Shown here: positions 1-7,083 of the stretch, one piece after another | How positions within the stretch are numbered: position 1 is the first letter of the stretch | Layout of the letters: each line of letters opens with the position of its first letter | Origin: JBJENW01 sp051880395 | GTDB taxonomy: Bacteria; Bacillota; Clostridia; Lachnospirales; Lachnospiraceae | Assembly: GCA_051880395.1 (NCBI GenBank) | Contig: JBJENW010000167.1 | Span: 1 to 12,921 of the forward strand | Length of the DNA stretch: 12,921 nucleotides | Direction: 5' to 3' | Notes under the pieces: generated by a model | Databases searched by the model: none | Seen by the model: the letters and a program-made list of their open reading frames with translations, nothing else | Told to the model about the DNA's origin: nothing | Made by a program: the position numbers and the translations under genes

Positions 1-2
1 CG

Positions 3-50
3 CTGGATTCCTATGGGATGCTGCGTTTTCTGATGAAAAATGTGGAATGA
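3..50 (+). CDS. Possible 3' end of an upstream gene (partial)
   Basis: The first bases read in frame 3 as a short tail ending Asn-Val-Glu and a TGA at 48-50. They could be the C-terminus of a plus-strand gene that begins outside the window. A second open frame (2-85, ending TAG at 83-85) is equally possible and runs right up to the hairpin at 86-120. Fifteen to 27 residues are too few to assign a family or to choose between the frames. The only support is position: an open frame entering from the left edge and followed by a strong hairpin. Confidence 0.2.
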   Translation: MDSYGMLRFLMKNVE

Positions 51-85
51 AAAACACTGCCCAGAAAACGGGGAGCGGGAAATAG

Positions 86-120
86 CAGAAGGCTGCCTGT
101 CACGGATAGGCAGCCTTCTG
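86..120. terminator. Strong hairpin at the convergent gene end, possible bidirectional terminator
   Basis: There is a perfect 13-bp GC-rich inverted repeat, CAGAAGGCTGCCT (86-98) and AGGCAGCCTTCTG (108-120), with a 9-nt loop. It lies just past the stop of the minus-strand transporter (148) and past any gene entering from the left. Neither side has a clean T-run: AAATATTAATT follows on plus, and CTATTTCCC follows on minus. Termination is therefore inferred mainly from stem strength and position. Confidence 0.55.
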
Positions 121-124
121 AAAT

Positions 125-141
125 ATTAATTCTGAATTAAT
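125..141. repeat. 17-bp AT-rich perfect palindrome
   Basis: ATTAATTC (125-132), one central base, then GAATTAAT (134-141). It lies between the transporter stop codon and the GC-rich hairpin at 86-120. It could add to transcription termination or 3'-end protection of the transporter mRNA, or be a protein site. No function can be assigned from sequence. Confidence 0.4.
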
Positions 142-147
142 GTATAC

Positions 148-1428
148 TTAAATTAACGGGAAGAAAGCAGGTACCAGATAAAGAATGCACAAAAATATGA
201 TAATTGCATGAGGCAATGTATATTTTACATAATCCGAAAAACGGTATCCGGCTACCAGTGTCATAGTAATCTGAGAAGCAGACAGCGGAGTGGTGCAGGC
301 CAGGCTGGCTGAAAAGTAAATACCCAGGCATACGGTCATGGGATTTAAGCCGACAGCTGTACTGATAGAAAGTCCAACTGGAAGGACTATGATAATGGCG
401 GTGGAGTTGGTGATAAAATTACTGATGAAAAGTGTCAGGAAGCATAGCAGACCATATATCAGTACAGGAGAAGAATTCGGGCCCAGGAACGAGGAAAACG
501 TGTCAGCTATGATTTTTCCGGAACCACCGATGTTTAAGGCATTGGCCAGGCCGAGGCAGAAGGCCAGGAAAAATACTGTGTCCCAGTTCATATGTGTGCG
601 GATGGATTTGACGGATGTACAGCCTGTAAGAATGCAGAGCATTGCGGCACACATCGCAGTCATAGCAGTGGAAAGCCATTCTGTAATATAAAAAATAATC
701 ATAAAAATCAGAATGCAGAATATAATGACAATTCTTTTTTTGTCAGGATGTTCAGAAGGGGCTGTTTGCTTGTTTTCAGCCTCCAAATCCATGGCTTCTT
801 CCGGCCGGTTCCCCCATATATACTGTCCCAGACGGTAGCCGAAAAGCTGTGTGCATATCAGATAGATGGCCAGGATACATATTCCGGGAGCGAACATGGT
901 AAACATAGAAAGCTCCATTCCGACAGTTTCTGTAAGAATCGCGTTTGCAGTCAGCTGCGGAGTACAACCTATCAGCGTACAGCTTCCCCCGATCATAGCA
1001 CAGATCGCAATATTCAAGGTAAGATTTTTTCGTTTCATTGTGTCCGAACTGCTGCATACGCTTTCTACAATGGGAAGGAAGGCAGCAATAACAGCAGTGT
1101 TTGCCAGAAACATTGCACAGCATCCCGCCGCAAGCCCGGATACGAAAAGAAAAAGTCGTTCATTGTTGCGTGACAACCTGATTACTTGTTTTCCGATCAA
1201 AGAGGCTGCACCTGTTTCGAACATGGCGTTTCCAACGACCAGTGCACCGAAAAGCAGATATACAATACTGCTGGAAAAGCCGGAGAAGGCTTCTGAAAGC
1301 TCACATACATGAAATAATACCATTAGAAGGCATCCCAGAGCGCCGGTAACAACTGCCGGCAGCCATTCAGTAATAAAAAATATAATACAGATCAGAAGGA
1401 TGATCAGTCCTATGAGGCCTGTTTGCAT
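148..1428 (-). CDS. DASS/SLC13-type anion transporter (probable di/tricarboxylate or related anion carrier)
   Basis: This is a 426-residue, very hydrophobic inner-membrane protein with about 10-12 membrane segments in two similar halves. The halves are split by a hydrophilic cytoplasmic linker near residues 205-232. Each half carries the SNT-type helix-hairpin motif of the DASS/ArsB-NhaD ion transporter superfamily: ANTAVIAAFLPI at 109-120 and SNFITNSTAIIIVLPV at 336-350. Family members usually import carboxylates or sulfate with Na+; the substrate here is unknown. The ATG at 1426-1428 is preceded by AAGGAGAA on the minus strand, so the start is well supported. It follows etfA on the same strand but is separated by a hairpin (1471-1505), so it may be only partly co-transcribed with etfBA. 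I could not see a convincing promoter of its own. The context suggests uptake of the locus substrate or export of its product. Confidence 0.8.
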   Translation of the reverse strand: MQTGLIGLIILLICIIFFITEWLPAVVTGALGCLLMVLFHVCELSEAFSGFSSSIVYLLFGALVVGNAMFETGAASLIGKQVIRLSRNNERLFLFVSGLAAGCCAMFLANTAVIAAFLPIVESVCSSSDTMKRKNLTLNIAICAMIGGSCTLIGCTPQLTANAILTETVGMELSMFTMFAPGICILAIYLICTQLFGYRLGQYIWGNRPEEAMDLEAENKQTAPSEHPDKKRIVIIFCILIFMIIFYITEWLSTAMTAMCAAMLCILTGCTSVKSIRTHMNWDTVFFLAFCLGLANALNIGGSGKIIADTFSSFLGPNSSPVLIYGLLCFLTLFISNFITNSTAIIIVLPVGLSISTAVGLNPMTVCLGIYFSASLACTTPLSASQITMTLVAGYRFSDYVKYTLPHAIIIFLCILYLVPAFFPLI

Positions 1429-1470
1429 AGGGTTCTCCTTTGTGTTAAAAAAATAACGAAATATGCCTTA

Positions 1471-1505
1471 TAAAAATCTCTTCTCTGAAAGAAAAGAGAT
1501 TTTTA
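1471..1505 (-). terminator. Terminator-like hairpin between etfA and the transporter
   Basis: A perfect 12-bp inverted repeat, TAAAAATCTCTT (1471-1482) and AAGAGATTTTTA (1494-1505), has an 11-nt loop. Read on the minus strand, the stem ends in a run of five T about 30 bases after the etfA stop codon. The paired A/T tracts make it usable in both directions. Only CTCT/GAGA contributes GC pairs, so it may be leaky and act as an attenuator that lowers transporter expression relative to etfBA. Confidence 0.55.
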
Positions 1506-1532
1506 CAGAGGTCATATGACGAAACGGAGGTT

Positions 1533-2540
1533 TTACAGTTCTCTGGCTTTTTTGATATCATCAATGAGAACGGGAATTACTTCGAACAGATTGCCCACGA
1601 TACCGTAATCTGCTATTCCAAAAATAGGAGCTTCCGGATCTTTGTTGATGGCAATGATGGTATCGGAGCTGCTCATTCCTGCTACATGCTGGATGGCGCC
1701 GGAAATACCGCAGGCAATATAAAGTTTTGGCCCCACTGTTTTTCCGGTCTGTCCTACCTGGTGACTGTGACTGATCCATCCTGCGTCAACAGCGGCACGT
1801 GATGCGCCTACGGTTCCGCCGAGAATATCAGCCAGTTCTTTTATGATGTGGAAACCTTCCGGTCCCCCGACACCTCGGCCTCCGGAAACAATGATTTCTG
1901 CACCTTCCAGATCTACGACCTCTGACGCAGTTTCTTTAATAGTTTCAAGGAGGCGTGTTCGAATAGAAGCAGGATCCACATGGAAATTTTCATGAATGAT
2001 TTCCGCTTTTTTGTCAGAAGCTTCCGGTTTTTTGAATACGCCGGGACGAACGGTGCCGATCTGAGGACGATGATCAGGACACATAATGGTAGCCATCAGG
2101 TTACCTCCGAACGCAGGACGAGTCCAGGCAACGTTTCCCGTCTCTTCATCAATATCCAGTGCAGTGCAGTCGGCGGTCAGTCCTGTCTTTAGGCGGCAGG
2201 AAAGTCTGGGACCAAGATCCCGGCCGTTGGGAGTGGCACCTATCATTAAGGTAGAGGGACCATAGGTTTCAACCAGATGGTAGAGAGCATCGACATAAGC
2301 GTCCGTGGTATAGAGCTGATATTCCGGTCCTTCTATTGCGATGATTTTGTCTGCACCGTAGTGTTCTGCAGCATCGATGGAAGCCTGAATATGCTGGCCG
2401 ATCACGATTCCGACCAGGCTTCCTCCTTGTTTATCAGCCAGATCACGTCCCGGATTTAATAGCTCCAGGCCAACCTTTTTGGGGCTTCCGTCTTCTTCAG
2501 TTTCAATAAAAACCCATAAATCTTTGGTCTTTGCGTCCAT
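1533..2540 (-). CDS. etfA: Electron transfer flavoprotein alpha subunit
   Basis: 335 residues. EtfA pairs with EtfB to carry electrons to or from acyl-CoA dehydrogenases in the cytoplasm. The N-terminal alpha/beta domain (about 1-190) is followed by the FAD-binding C-terminal domain, with SGGRGVGG at 219-226, the ASRAAVDAGW region at 247-256 and QVGQTGKTVGPKLYIACG at 261-278. This layout is typical of full-length EtfA. No N-terminal ferredoxin-like Cys cluster is present, unlike CarE of the caffeyl-CoA reductase. The ATG at 2538-2540 is chosen because AAAGGAGG sits just upstream; an in-frame extension to 2657 would run through etfB and is not credible. The ribosome binding site overlaps the etfB stop codon (13-bp gap), indicating translational coupling. 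Transcription probably starts at the sigma-54 promoter in front of etfB. Confidence 0.95.
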   Translation of the reverse strand: MDAKTKDLWVFIETEEDGSPKKVGLELLNPGRDLADKQGGSLVGIVIGQHIQASIDAAEHYGADKIIAIEGPEYQLYTTDAYVDALYHLVETYGPSTLMIGATPNGRDLGPRLSCRLKTGLTADCTALDIDEETGNVAWTRPAFGGNLMATIMCPDHRPQIGTVRPGVFKKPEASDKKAEIIHENFHVDPASIRTRLLETIKETASEVVDLEGAEIIVSGGRGVGGPEGFHIIKELADILGGTVGASRAAVDAGWISHSHQVGQTGKTVGPKLYIACGISGAIQHVAGMSSSDTIIAINKDPEAPIFGIADYGIVGNLFEVIPVLIDDIKKAREL

Positions 2541-2553
2541 GTTTTTTCCTCCT

Positions 2554-3357
2554 TTAAACAATATGGGCTTCGCAGAGATAGTCAAAAAGCTTGTGTGCGG
2601 AAGCCTGATCTGATTCTTCCTTAATAGTAATTCCGCCTGTTTTGCGAGGAGGAACAAAGGATTTCTTTACGTGTGTGGGAGAACCTTTTAAACCAATACG
2701 TGTTTTATCGATATCAGGAAAAGCGTCTTCTCCCAGAACGGGAATTTCCGCTCTGTTGGCAGCTAATTTTCTCTTGATATTTGGATAGCGGGGATCAAAT
2801 CCAGGTTTGGTGAAGGTGACTACGCAGGGGAAGGAAATTGCCAGTTTCTGATTGGCATTTTCACCCTCCTTTAACACAACTAAGCCGTTTTCTGAGGCTT
2901 CTGCTTCCAGTGCATAGGTAATCTGCGGAAGTCCCAAATGTTCTGCAATTTCCGGCCCAACCTGAGCGGTATCACCGTCGATTGCCTGCTTTCCGCAGAA
3001 AATAGCATCGAAATGACCTTCCAGTTCTTCTATTTTTTTAATAGCGCAGGAGAGGATATAACTGGTTGCAAGGGTATCAGAGCCGCCGAAGGCACGTCCG
3101 CTTACGAGATATGCCTTGTCGGCTGCAACAGCGAGACATTCTTTTAATGCAGTCTTGGCCTGTTCCGGTCCCATACTTAAAACTACGATTTTGGTTTCCG
3201 GATTTTTGTCTTTCAGCCGCGCGGCAGCTTCCAGAGCATAGCCGTCAAATGGATTTACGATACTGGGGACGCCGTTTCGTATTAATGTGTTTGTTACCGG
3301 ATCAATTTTTATTTCTGTGGTGTCCGGTACCTGTTTTACGCAAACAAGAATATTCAT
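2554..3357 (-). CDS. etfB: Electron transfer flavoprotein beta subunit
   Basis: 267 residues, normal for EtfB. It begins MNILVCVKQVPDT, the classic EtfB start, and has CGKQAIDGDTAQVGP at 121-135 in the nucleotide-binding region. From memory of the family, DGDTAQVGP in this loop is characteristic of ETFs with a second FAD (bifurcating type, as in Acidaminococcus), whereas mitochondrial-type ETFs with AMP have a different sequence; this needs an alignment. With EtfA it should serve the divergently encoded acyl-CoA dehydrogenase. The start ATG at 3355-3357 has AAAAGGAG upstream. A consensus sigma-54 promoter lies at 3408-3422, giving a predicted leader of about 39 nt. It is the first gene of the etfB-etfA unit and is transcribed away from the dehydrogenase operon. 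Confidence 0.95.
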   Translation of the reverse strand: MNILVCVKQVPDTTEIKIDPVTNTLIRNGVPSIVNPFDGYALEAAARLKDKNPETKIVVLSMGPEQAKTALKECLAVAADKAYLVSGRAFGGSDTLATSYILSCAIKKIEELEGHFDAIFCGKQAIDGDTAQVGPEIAEHLGLPQITYALEAEASENGLVVLKEGENANQKLAISFPCVVTFTKPGFDPRYPNIKRKLAANRAEIPVLGEDAFPDIDKTRIGLKGSPTHVKKSFVPPRKTGGITIKEESDQASAHKLFDYLCEAHIV

Positions 3358-3407
3358 ACCTGTAACTCCTTTTCATTTATTTAGTGGAACTTTACATTTT
3401 ATATTAA

Positions 3408-3422
3408 GCAAATTACGTGCCA
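3408..3422 (-). promoter_or_regulatory. Sigma-54 (-24/-12) promoter for etfBA
   Basis: On the minus strand the bases read TGGCACGTAATTTGC, an exact match to the TGGCAC-N5-TTGC core with a preceding T and a following T. The GG and GC elements have the required spacing. Counting 12 bases past the GC puts the start near 3396, about 39 nt before the etfB ATG. Confidence 0.85.
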
Positions 3423-3470
3423 AAGGTTTAACTATTGAAAATTCAGGATATTTTTGCGAAGAAAAATAAA

Positions 3471-3524
3471 AACCGGCAAATTATTGCCGCTTTTTGTCGG
3501 AAAAGCGGAAAAAATATGCCGGTT
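3471..3524. promoter_or_regulatory. Nested palindromes, candidate enhancer (UAS) for the NtrC-class activator
   Basis: Several symmetric elements overlap here: CGGCAA-ATTA-TTGCCG (3474-3489), CCGCTTTT/AAAAGCGG (3487-3494 and 3501-3508) and the outer pair AACCGGCA/TGCCGGTT (3471-3478 and 3517-3524). The 16-bp palindrome has the size and form of an NtrC-family dimer site. Its centre lies about 85 bp upstream of the predicted etfB start and about 210 bp upstream of the predicted dehydrogenase start. That is suitable for looping activation at both promoters. Alternatively it is an RNA hairpin, but no gene ends here. Confidence 0.5.
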
Positions 3525-3549
3525 CGTTTGAAGAGATTCAAAACCAACA

Positions 3550-3578
3550 GCAGGAAACAGGTATGGACCATTTCCTGC
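3550..3578. promoter_or_regulatory. Inverted repeat, second candidate activator site
   Basis: GCAGGAAA (3550-3557) and TTTCCTGC (3571-3578) form a perfect 8-bp inverted repeat. An inner GGT/ACC adds further symmetry. The centre is about 127 bp upstream of the predicted sigma-54 start of the dehydrogenase operon, a typical enhancer distance. It shares no obvious half-site with the palindromes at 3471-3524, so it may bind a different protein. Confidence 0.35.
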
Positions 3579-3664
3579 ATGAAAAAGAAAACAGCTGAAA
3601 AATACAGAAAATAAGAGCAGAATGAGAGAAAAAGGAATTTTAAAATTATTGTTGTTGACAAAAT

Positions 3665-3680
3665 TGGCATAAAAATTGCT
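3665..3680 (+). promoter_or_regulatory. Sigma-54 (-24/-12) promoter for the dehydrogenase operon
   Basis: TGGCATAAAAATTGCT matches TGGCAC-N5-TTGCW with one change in the -24 box (C to T) and exact spacing. Transcription should start near 3691, leaving a leader of about 76 nt before the ATG at 3767. A TTGACA at 3655-3660 could suggest a sigma-70 promoter, but it has no good -10 box at 16-18 bp spacing. Confidence 0.8.
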
Positions 3681-3766
3681 TATAAATAAAGTGAAGATGC
3701 GCACAAACCATATGTTAAAAAATAAACTATATGGCATGGCGCAAAAATAGAAAGGGGATTTTATTT

Positions 3767-4915
3767 ATGAGTGAGTATCGTTTAATGACAGAAGATCAGC
3801 GGGACATGGTGAACTTGGTGAAGGATTTCCTTATGAAGGAATATTTGCCGCTGGTTCCTGAGTACGACAGGAAAGGTGAATATCCCATGGAGATCCACAG
3901 AAAATTAGGTGAGCTGGGATTATTTGCCATGGATGTTCCGGAAGAATATGGCGGTCTTGGTCTTGATGCTGTTTCCGTGTGTCTGATCCGCGAGGCTATG
4001 GGATATGTGGATCCGGGTTTTGCTTCTTCTTTTGCTGCTTCTACCTTTGGTATTAAGCCGGTTCTGCTGGCAGGTACAGAGGAACAGAAAAAGGAATATG
4101 GAGCAAGGCTGGCGGAAGGACAGATTTCCGCTATGTGTCTGACGGAACCGCAGTCCGGCTCTGATATGGGAAATACCAAATGCCGTGCAGTCCGTGATGG
4201 AGATGATTACATTATTAACGGAAGAAAATGCTTTATTACTAATGGCGGTCTGGCGGATGTTTATACAGTTATGGCATCCACATCTCCGGAGCTGCATAAC
4301 AATGGATTATCCCTGTTTATTGTAGATCGGAATGCACCAGGTGTCAGTGTAGGAAAAGAAGAAGATAAGCTTGGTATTCGTACTTCCAATACAACAGATG
4401 TTATTTTTGAAGATGTCAGAGTTCCCGCTTCCGCAATGATCGGTCAGGAAAATACCGGCTTTAAGATCAGCCAGACATTACTTGCCAGAACACGTCCAAC
4501 AGGTATGGCTGCAGGAATTGGTCTTGCGCAGAGAGCTCTGGATCTTGCAATTGAGTACGCACAGCAGAGAATTACTTTTGGAAAGCCAATCGCCAGCAGA
4601 CAGGCTATCAAGTTTAAATTGGCAGATATGGAAATTAAGATTCAGACTGCACGTGCTCAGCTTCTTTACAATGCTACATTGATCGATCAGGGAATTTATG
4701 ACAGCCTTTTAGGATCGATTACAAAAACATATGTGTCAGAGGTTGCGTTTGATGTTGCAAATGAGGCAGTTCAGATCTTTGGCGGCTACGGATACAGCAG
4801 GGAATATCCGGTTGAAAAACTTTTGAGAGATGCCAGAATTTATTCCTTATTTGAGGGAACGAATGAGATTCAGAGAATGGTAATCGGCGGCACACTGGTA
4901 CCGAAAAAGAAATGA
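3767..4915 (+). CDS. Acyl-CoA dehydrogenase, probably acting as an enoyl-CoA reductase
   Basis: 382 residues, the normal size for short-chain acyl-CoA dehydrogenases of the butyryl-CoA/CaiA type. FAD-binding motifs include CLTEPQSGSD in the middle domain and KCFITNGG shortly after. The C-terminal part has GGYGYSREYPVEKLLRDARI and the active-site loop FEGTNEIQ, where Glu363 aligns with the catalytic base of butyryl- and medium-chain acyl-CoA dehydrogenases. The protein is cytosolic and exchanges electrons with EtfAB, encoded divergently. In an anaerobe with this context it more likely reduces a 2-enoyl-CoA than oxidises an acyl-CoA, but direction cannot be read from sequence. The start ATG at 3767 has AAAGGGG at optimal spacing; an upstream in-frame ATG at 3731 lacks a ribosome binding site. 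It is the first gene of a four-gene operon behind a sigma-54 promoter. Substrate specificity is not assignable. Confidence 0.92.
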   Translation: MSEYRLMTEDQRDMVNLVKDFLMKEYLPLVPEYDRKGEYPMEIHRKLGELGLFAMDVPEEYGGLGLDAVSVCLIREAMGYVDPGFASSFAASTFGIKPVLLAGTEEQKKEYGARLAEGQISAMCLTEPQSGSDMGNTKCRAVRDGDDYIINGRKCFITNGGLADVYTVMASTSPELHNNGLSLFIVDRNAPGVSVGKEEDKLGIRTSNTTDVIFEDVRVPASAMIGQENTGFKISQTLLARTRPTGMAAGIGLAQRALDLAIEYAQQRITFGKPIASRQAIKFKLADMEIKIQTARAQLLYNATLIDQGIYDSLLGSITKTYVSEVAFDVANEAVQIFGGYGYSREYPVEKLLRDARIYSLFEGTNEIQRMVIGGTLVPKKK

Positions 4916-4948
4916 TGAAAATATTCAGGCAGAAAGGGGAATACAACA

Positions 4949-5746
4949 ATGCTGTGGAAAGAATATGATGGCGTTTTACTGGAGAAGGAAGGAAATGTAG
5001 CAACGATCATGCTGAATAACCCGGCTAATATGAATCCTGTGACAGCTGAGACTACACGGTATCTGATCGATGCGCTGGGAATGTGTGAGTCAGATGATGA
5101 TGTCCGGGTGATCGTTCTGAGGGGAGCGGGTGGAAATTTCTCCGCAGGCGGCAATGTAAAAGCGATGAAGGAACGTCTTGATAAAGGGATCAATACGACC
5201 AAAGAAGGAATTCGGGTAGGCGGCGAGTGGCTGATGCGTCTTCGTACTGCTTCCAAACCGACGATTGCCTGGATCGAAGGCGCTGTGGCAGGAGCCGGTA
5301 TGAGTATTGCAATGGGGTGTGATTTTTCTATCGCAGCGGAAGATGCTAAAATGGTATTTGCGTTTGTAAATATCGGTTTTGTTCCGGATTGCGGCATCAC
5401 TCATATGCTCTGCAAATCAATCGGGCGCACAAAGGCAACGGAGCTGCTTATGAGCGGACGCCGTTTCAGCGGAGCGGATGCGGCGCAGTGGGGTATGATT
5501 ACAGCAGCTGTTCCAAAGGAACAGCTGGAGGAAACTGTACAGAAATATATCAGAAAATATTCTCAGGGCCCGAGTGTCGCTTATGCACAGATCAAAAGGA
5601 TGATCAACAGCTGTACCATGAGAGAGCTGAATGCCTGCATGCAGGAGGAAGTGGAAGCACAGTATATCTGCAGCAAAACAGAAGATCACAGGGCGGCAGT
5701 TGAAGCATTCTGTGAGAAGAGAAAACCCGAATTTAAGGGGAGATAG
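4949..5746 (+). CDS. Crotonase-family enoyl-CoA isomerase/hydratase, PaaG-like
   Basis: 265 residues, one crotonase fold. The oxyanion-hole segments are FSAGGNV (64-70) and GAVAGAGMS (111-119). Against rat enoyl-CoA hydratase, the two catalytic glutamates fall on Ser119 and Phe139, so ordinary hydration is unlikely. The later segment GFVPDCG (143-149) supplies Asp147, and the surrounding AGAG...FAF...IGFVPDCG pattern resembles E. coli PaaG, where the equivalent Asp drives double-bond or ring isomerisation. I therefore favour a beta,gamma- to alpha,beta-enoyl-CoA isomerase that prepares the substrate for the dehydrogenase; ring chemistry or another crotonase reaction remains possible. The ATG at 4949 follows AAAGGGGA by 8 nt. 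It lies 33 bp after the dehydrogenase and 11 bp before the MFS gene, in one operon. Confidence 0.85.
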   Translation: MLWKEYDGVLLEKEGNVATIMLNNPANMNPVTAETTRYLIDALGMCESDDDVRVIVLRGAGGNFSAGGNVKAMKERLDKGINTTKEGIRVGGEWLMRLRTASKPTIAWIEGAVAGAGMSIAMGCDFSIAAEDAKMVFAFVNIGFVPDCGITHMLCKSIGRTKATELLMSGRRFSGADAAQWGMITAAVPKEQLEETVQKYIRKYSQGPSVAYAQIKRMINSCTMRELNACMQEEVEAQYICSKTEDHRAAVEAFCEKRKPEFKGR

Positions 5747-5757
5747 GGAGACTTGTC

Positions 5758-7050
5758 ATGGAGAAAAAAAGTATTTTAAAAATTGACGGACGCTTTTATT
5801 ATGGTTGGATCATGCTGCTGTGCGGTTTCATGACGATGTTCATTTGTTATGTTATTAAAGCAAACTGTACATCTCTGTTTTATACACCAATATGTGAAGA
5901 GCTGGGTGTTACCAGAACTGTTTATACGCAGACCAATACGGTTCTTACAATATGCATGCTGATCGGTTCCTCCTTTATGGGCAAGATTTATAAGAAATAT
6001 CCTGTAAAATATGTACTTTCCGGCTGCGTTCTTCTGACATGTCTGTGTTATCTGGGAATGTCACGTGCAAATGCCATGTGGCAGTTTTTGGTACTGTCCG
6101 CAATTCAGGGATTTGGATGGGCAGGAGCAACCAATCTTCCGGTAAGTATCATGGTAAGCAACTGGTTTGGACCGAAGGTTAAAGGTACGGCTATGTCTAT
6201 CGGTATGCTGGGAAGCGGCGCCGGAGCATTGGTATGGGTGAACCTCATCGGAAGGATCATTACCAATAATGGCTGGCGTACGGCATATCTTGCCATGGCA
6301 GGTGTAAACGCGCTGATGATTCCCATTGCTCTTATTCTGGTAGTGAGCATGCCCAGCGATAAAGGTTTTGAAACCAGAGTAGGCGATCCATCTCCGGAAG
6401 AGGTAAAAAAATCAGGCGGTGTTTCAACCCAGAAAACCGGTATTACCGGGGCGCAGGCATTAAAAACAAGCCGCTGGTGGTTCCAGTGGCTGGCGGCTAT
6501 GGTAACGATGATTGGGGCATCTGCATTTTCATCTCAGTGTGTTGCATATTTTACCGATGTTACAGGAGATAAGGCACAGGCAGCTCTTATTTATTCGGGT
6601 GCTCTGGGAACATTGATATTTGGAAAATTTATTCTGGGAGTTATTTCAGATATAATCCATATTAAGCGTACGGCGGTACTTGCACCGTTTTTCTATGCAG
6701 GAGTATTTATCTGTATGGTACTTGCCGCATCCAATATGGCTTTTTCCACCGGAATGGCAGCCTGCTATATGATCGGCGGCGCGATTCCGTCAGTTATCCC
6801 GGCGCTGATTACTGTACGCAATTTTGGTGATAAAGAATTTGGCGTTATGAACGGCTGGATGAATATGGCGGGAAATGTAGGTCAGATTATAGGACCGACA
6901 GTGGCTGCATTTATTTTTGACGTGACAGGTACATACAGACTTGCCTGGATCATTTTTGCTGGTTTGATGGTAGTTGTGGGTCTGCTGTATGCTGCTTCCA
7001 ATATGAGCAGTAAAAAGCAGATTGAGGCAATGGGATATACACCCAGTTAA
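5758..7050 (+). CDS. MFS transporter, oxalate:formate antiporter (OFA)-like family
   Basis: 430 residues with about 12 predicted membrane helices and a polar central loop near residues 200-230. The N-terminal FYYGWIMLLCGFM and the GFGWAGATNLPVSIMVSNWF stretch are typical of the OFA branch of the major facilitator superfamily. The founding member OxlT exchanges a carboxylate for its product. By analogy it may swap the locus substrate for the reduced acid, as CaiT does for carnitine and gamma-butyrobetaine, although CaiT belongs to the unrelated BCCT family. It starts 11 bp after the crotonase gene and ends 33 bp before the CoA-transferase start, so it is embedded in the sigma-54 operon. That makes its role in the same pathway likely. 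The real substrate is unknown. Confidence 0.85.
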   Translation: MEKKSILKIDGRFYYGWIMLLCGFMTMFICYVIKANCTSLFYTPICEELGVTRTVYTQTNTVLTICMLIGSSFMGKIYKKYPVKYVLSGCVLLTCLCYLGMSRANAMWQFLVLSAIQGFGWAGATNLPVSIMVSNWFGPKVKGTAMSIGMLGSGAGALVWVNLIGRIITNNGWRTAYLAMAGVNALMIPIALILVVSMPSDKGFETRVGDPSPEEVKKSGGVSTQKTGITGAQALKTSRWWFQWLAAMVTMIGASAFSSQCVAYFTDVTGDKAQAALIYSGALGTLIFGKFILGVISDIIHIKRTAVLAPFFYAGVFICMVLAASNMAFSTGMAACYMIGGAIPSVIPALITVRNFGDKEFGVMNGWMNMAGNVGQIIGPTVAAFIFDVTGTYRLAWIIFAGLMVVVGLLYAASNMSSKKQIEAMGYTPS

Positions 7051-7083
7051 TTTGAGTATAACAGAAAGGATATGGTGATAAAT

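Noticed and set aside
2541..2657. N-terminal extension of etfA
   Set aside because: It overlaps the C-terminal coding part of etfB in another frame, and AAAGGAGG points to the ATG at 2540.
3655..3686. Sigma-70 promoter before the dehydrogenase gene (TTGACA with TTATAA)
   Set aside because: The spacing is 19-20 bp and the region is better explained by the precisely spaced sigma-54 elements; a weak secondary promoter cannot be excluded.
3731..3766. Upstream in-frame ATG for the acyl-CoA dehydrogenase
   Set aside because: It adds 12 residues without a ribosome binding site, whereas the ATG at 3767 has AAAGGGG at good spacing and gives a normal family N-terminus.
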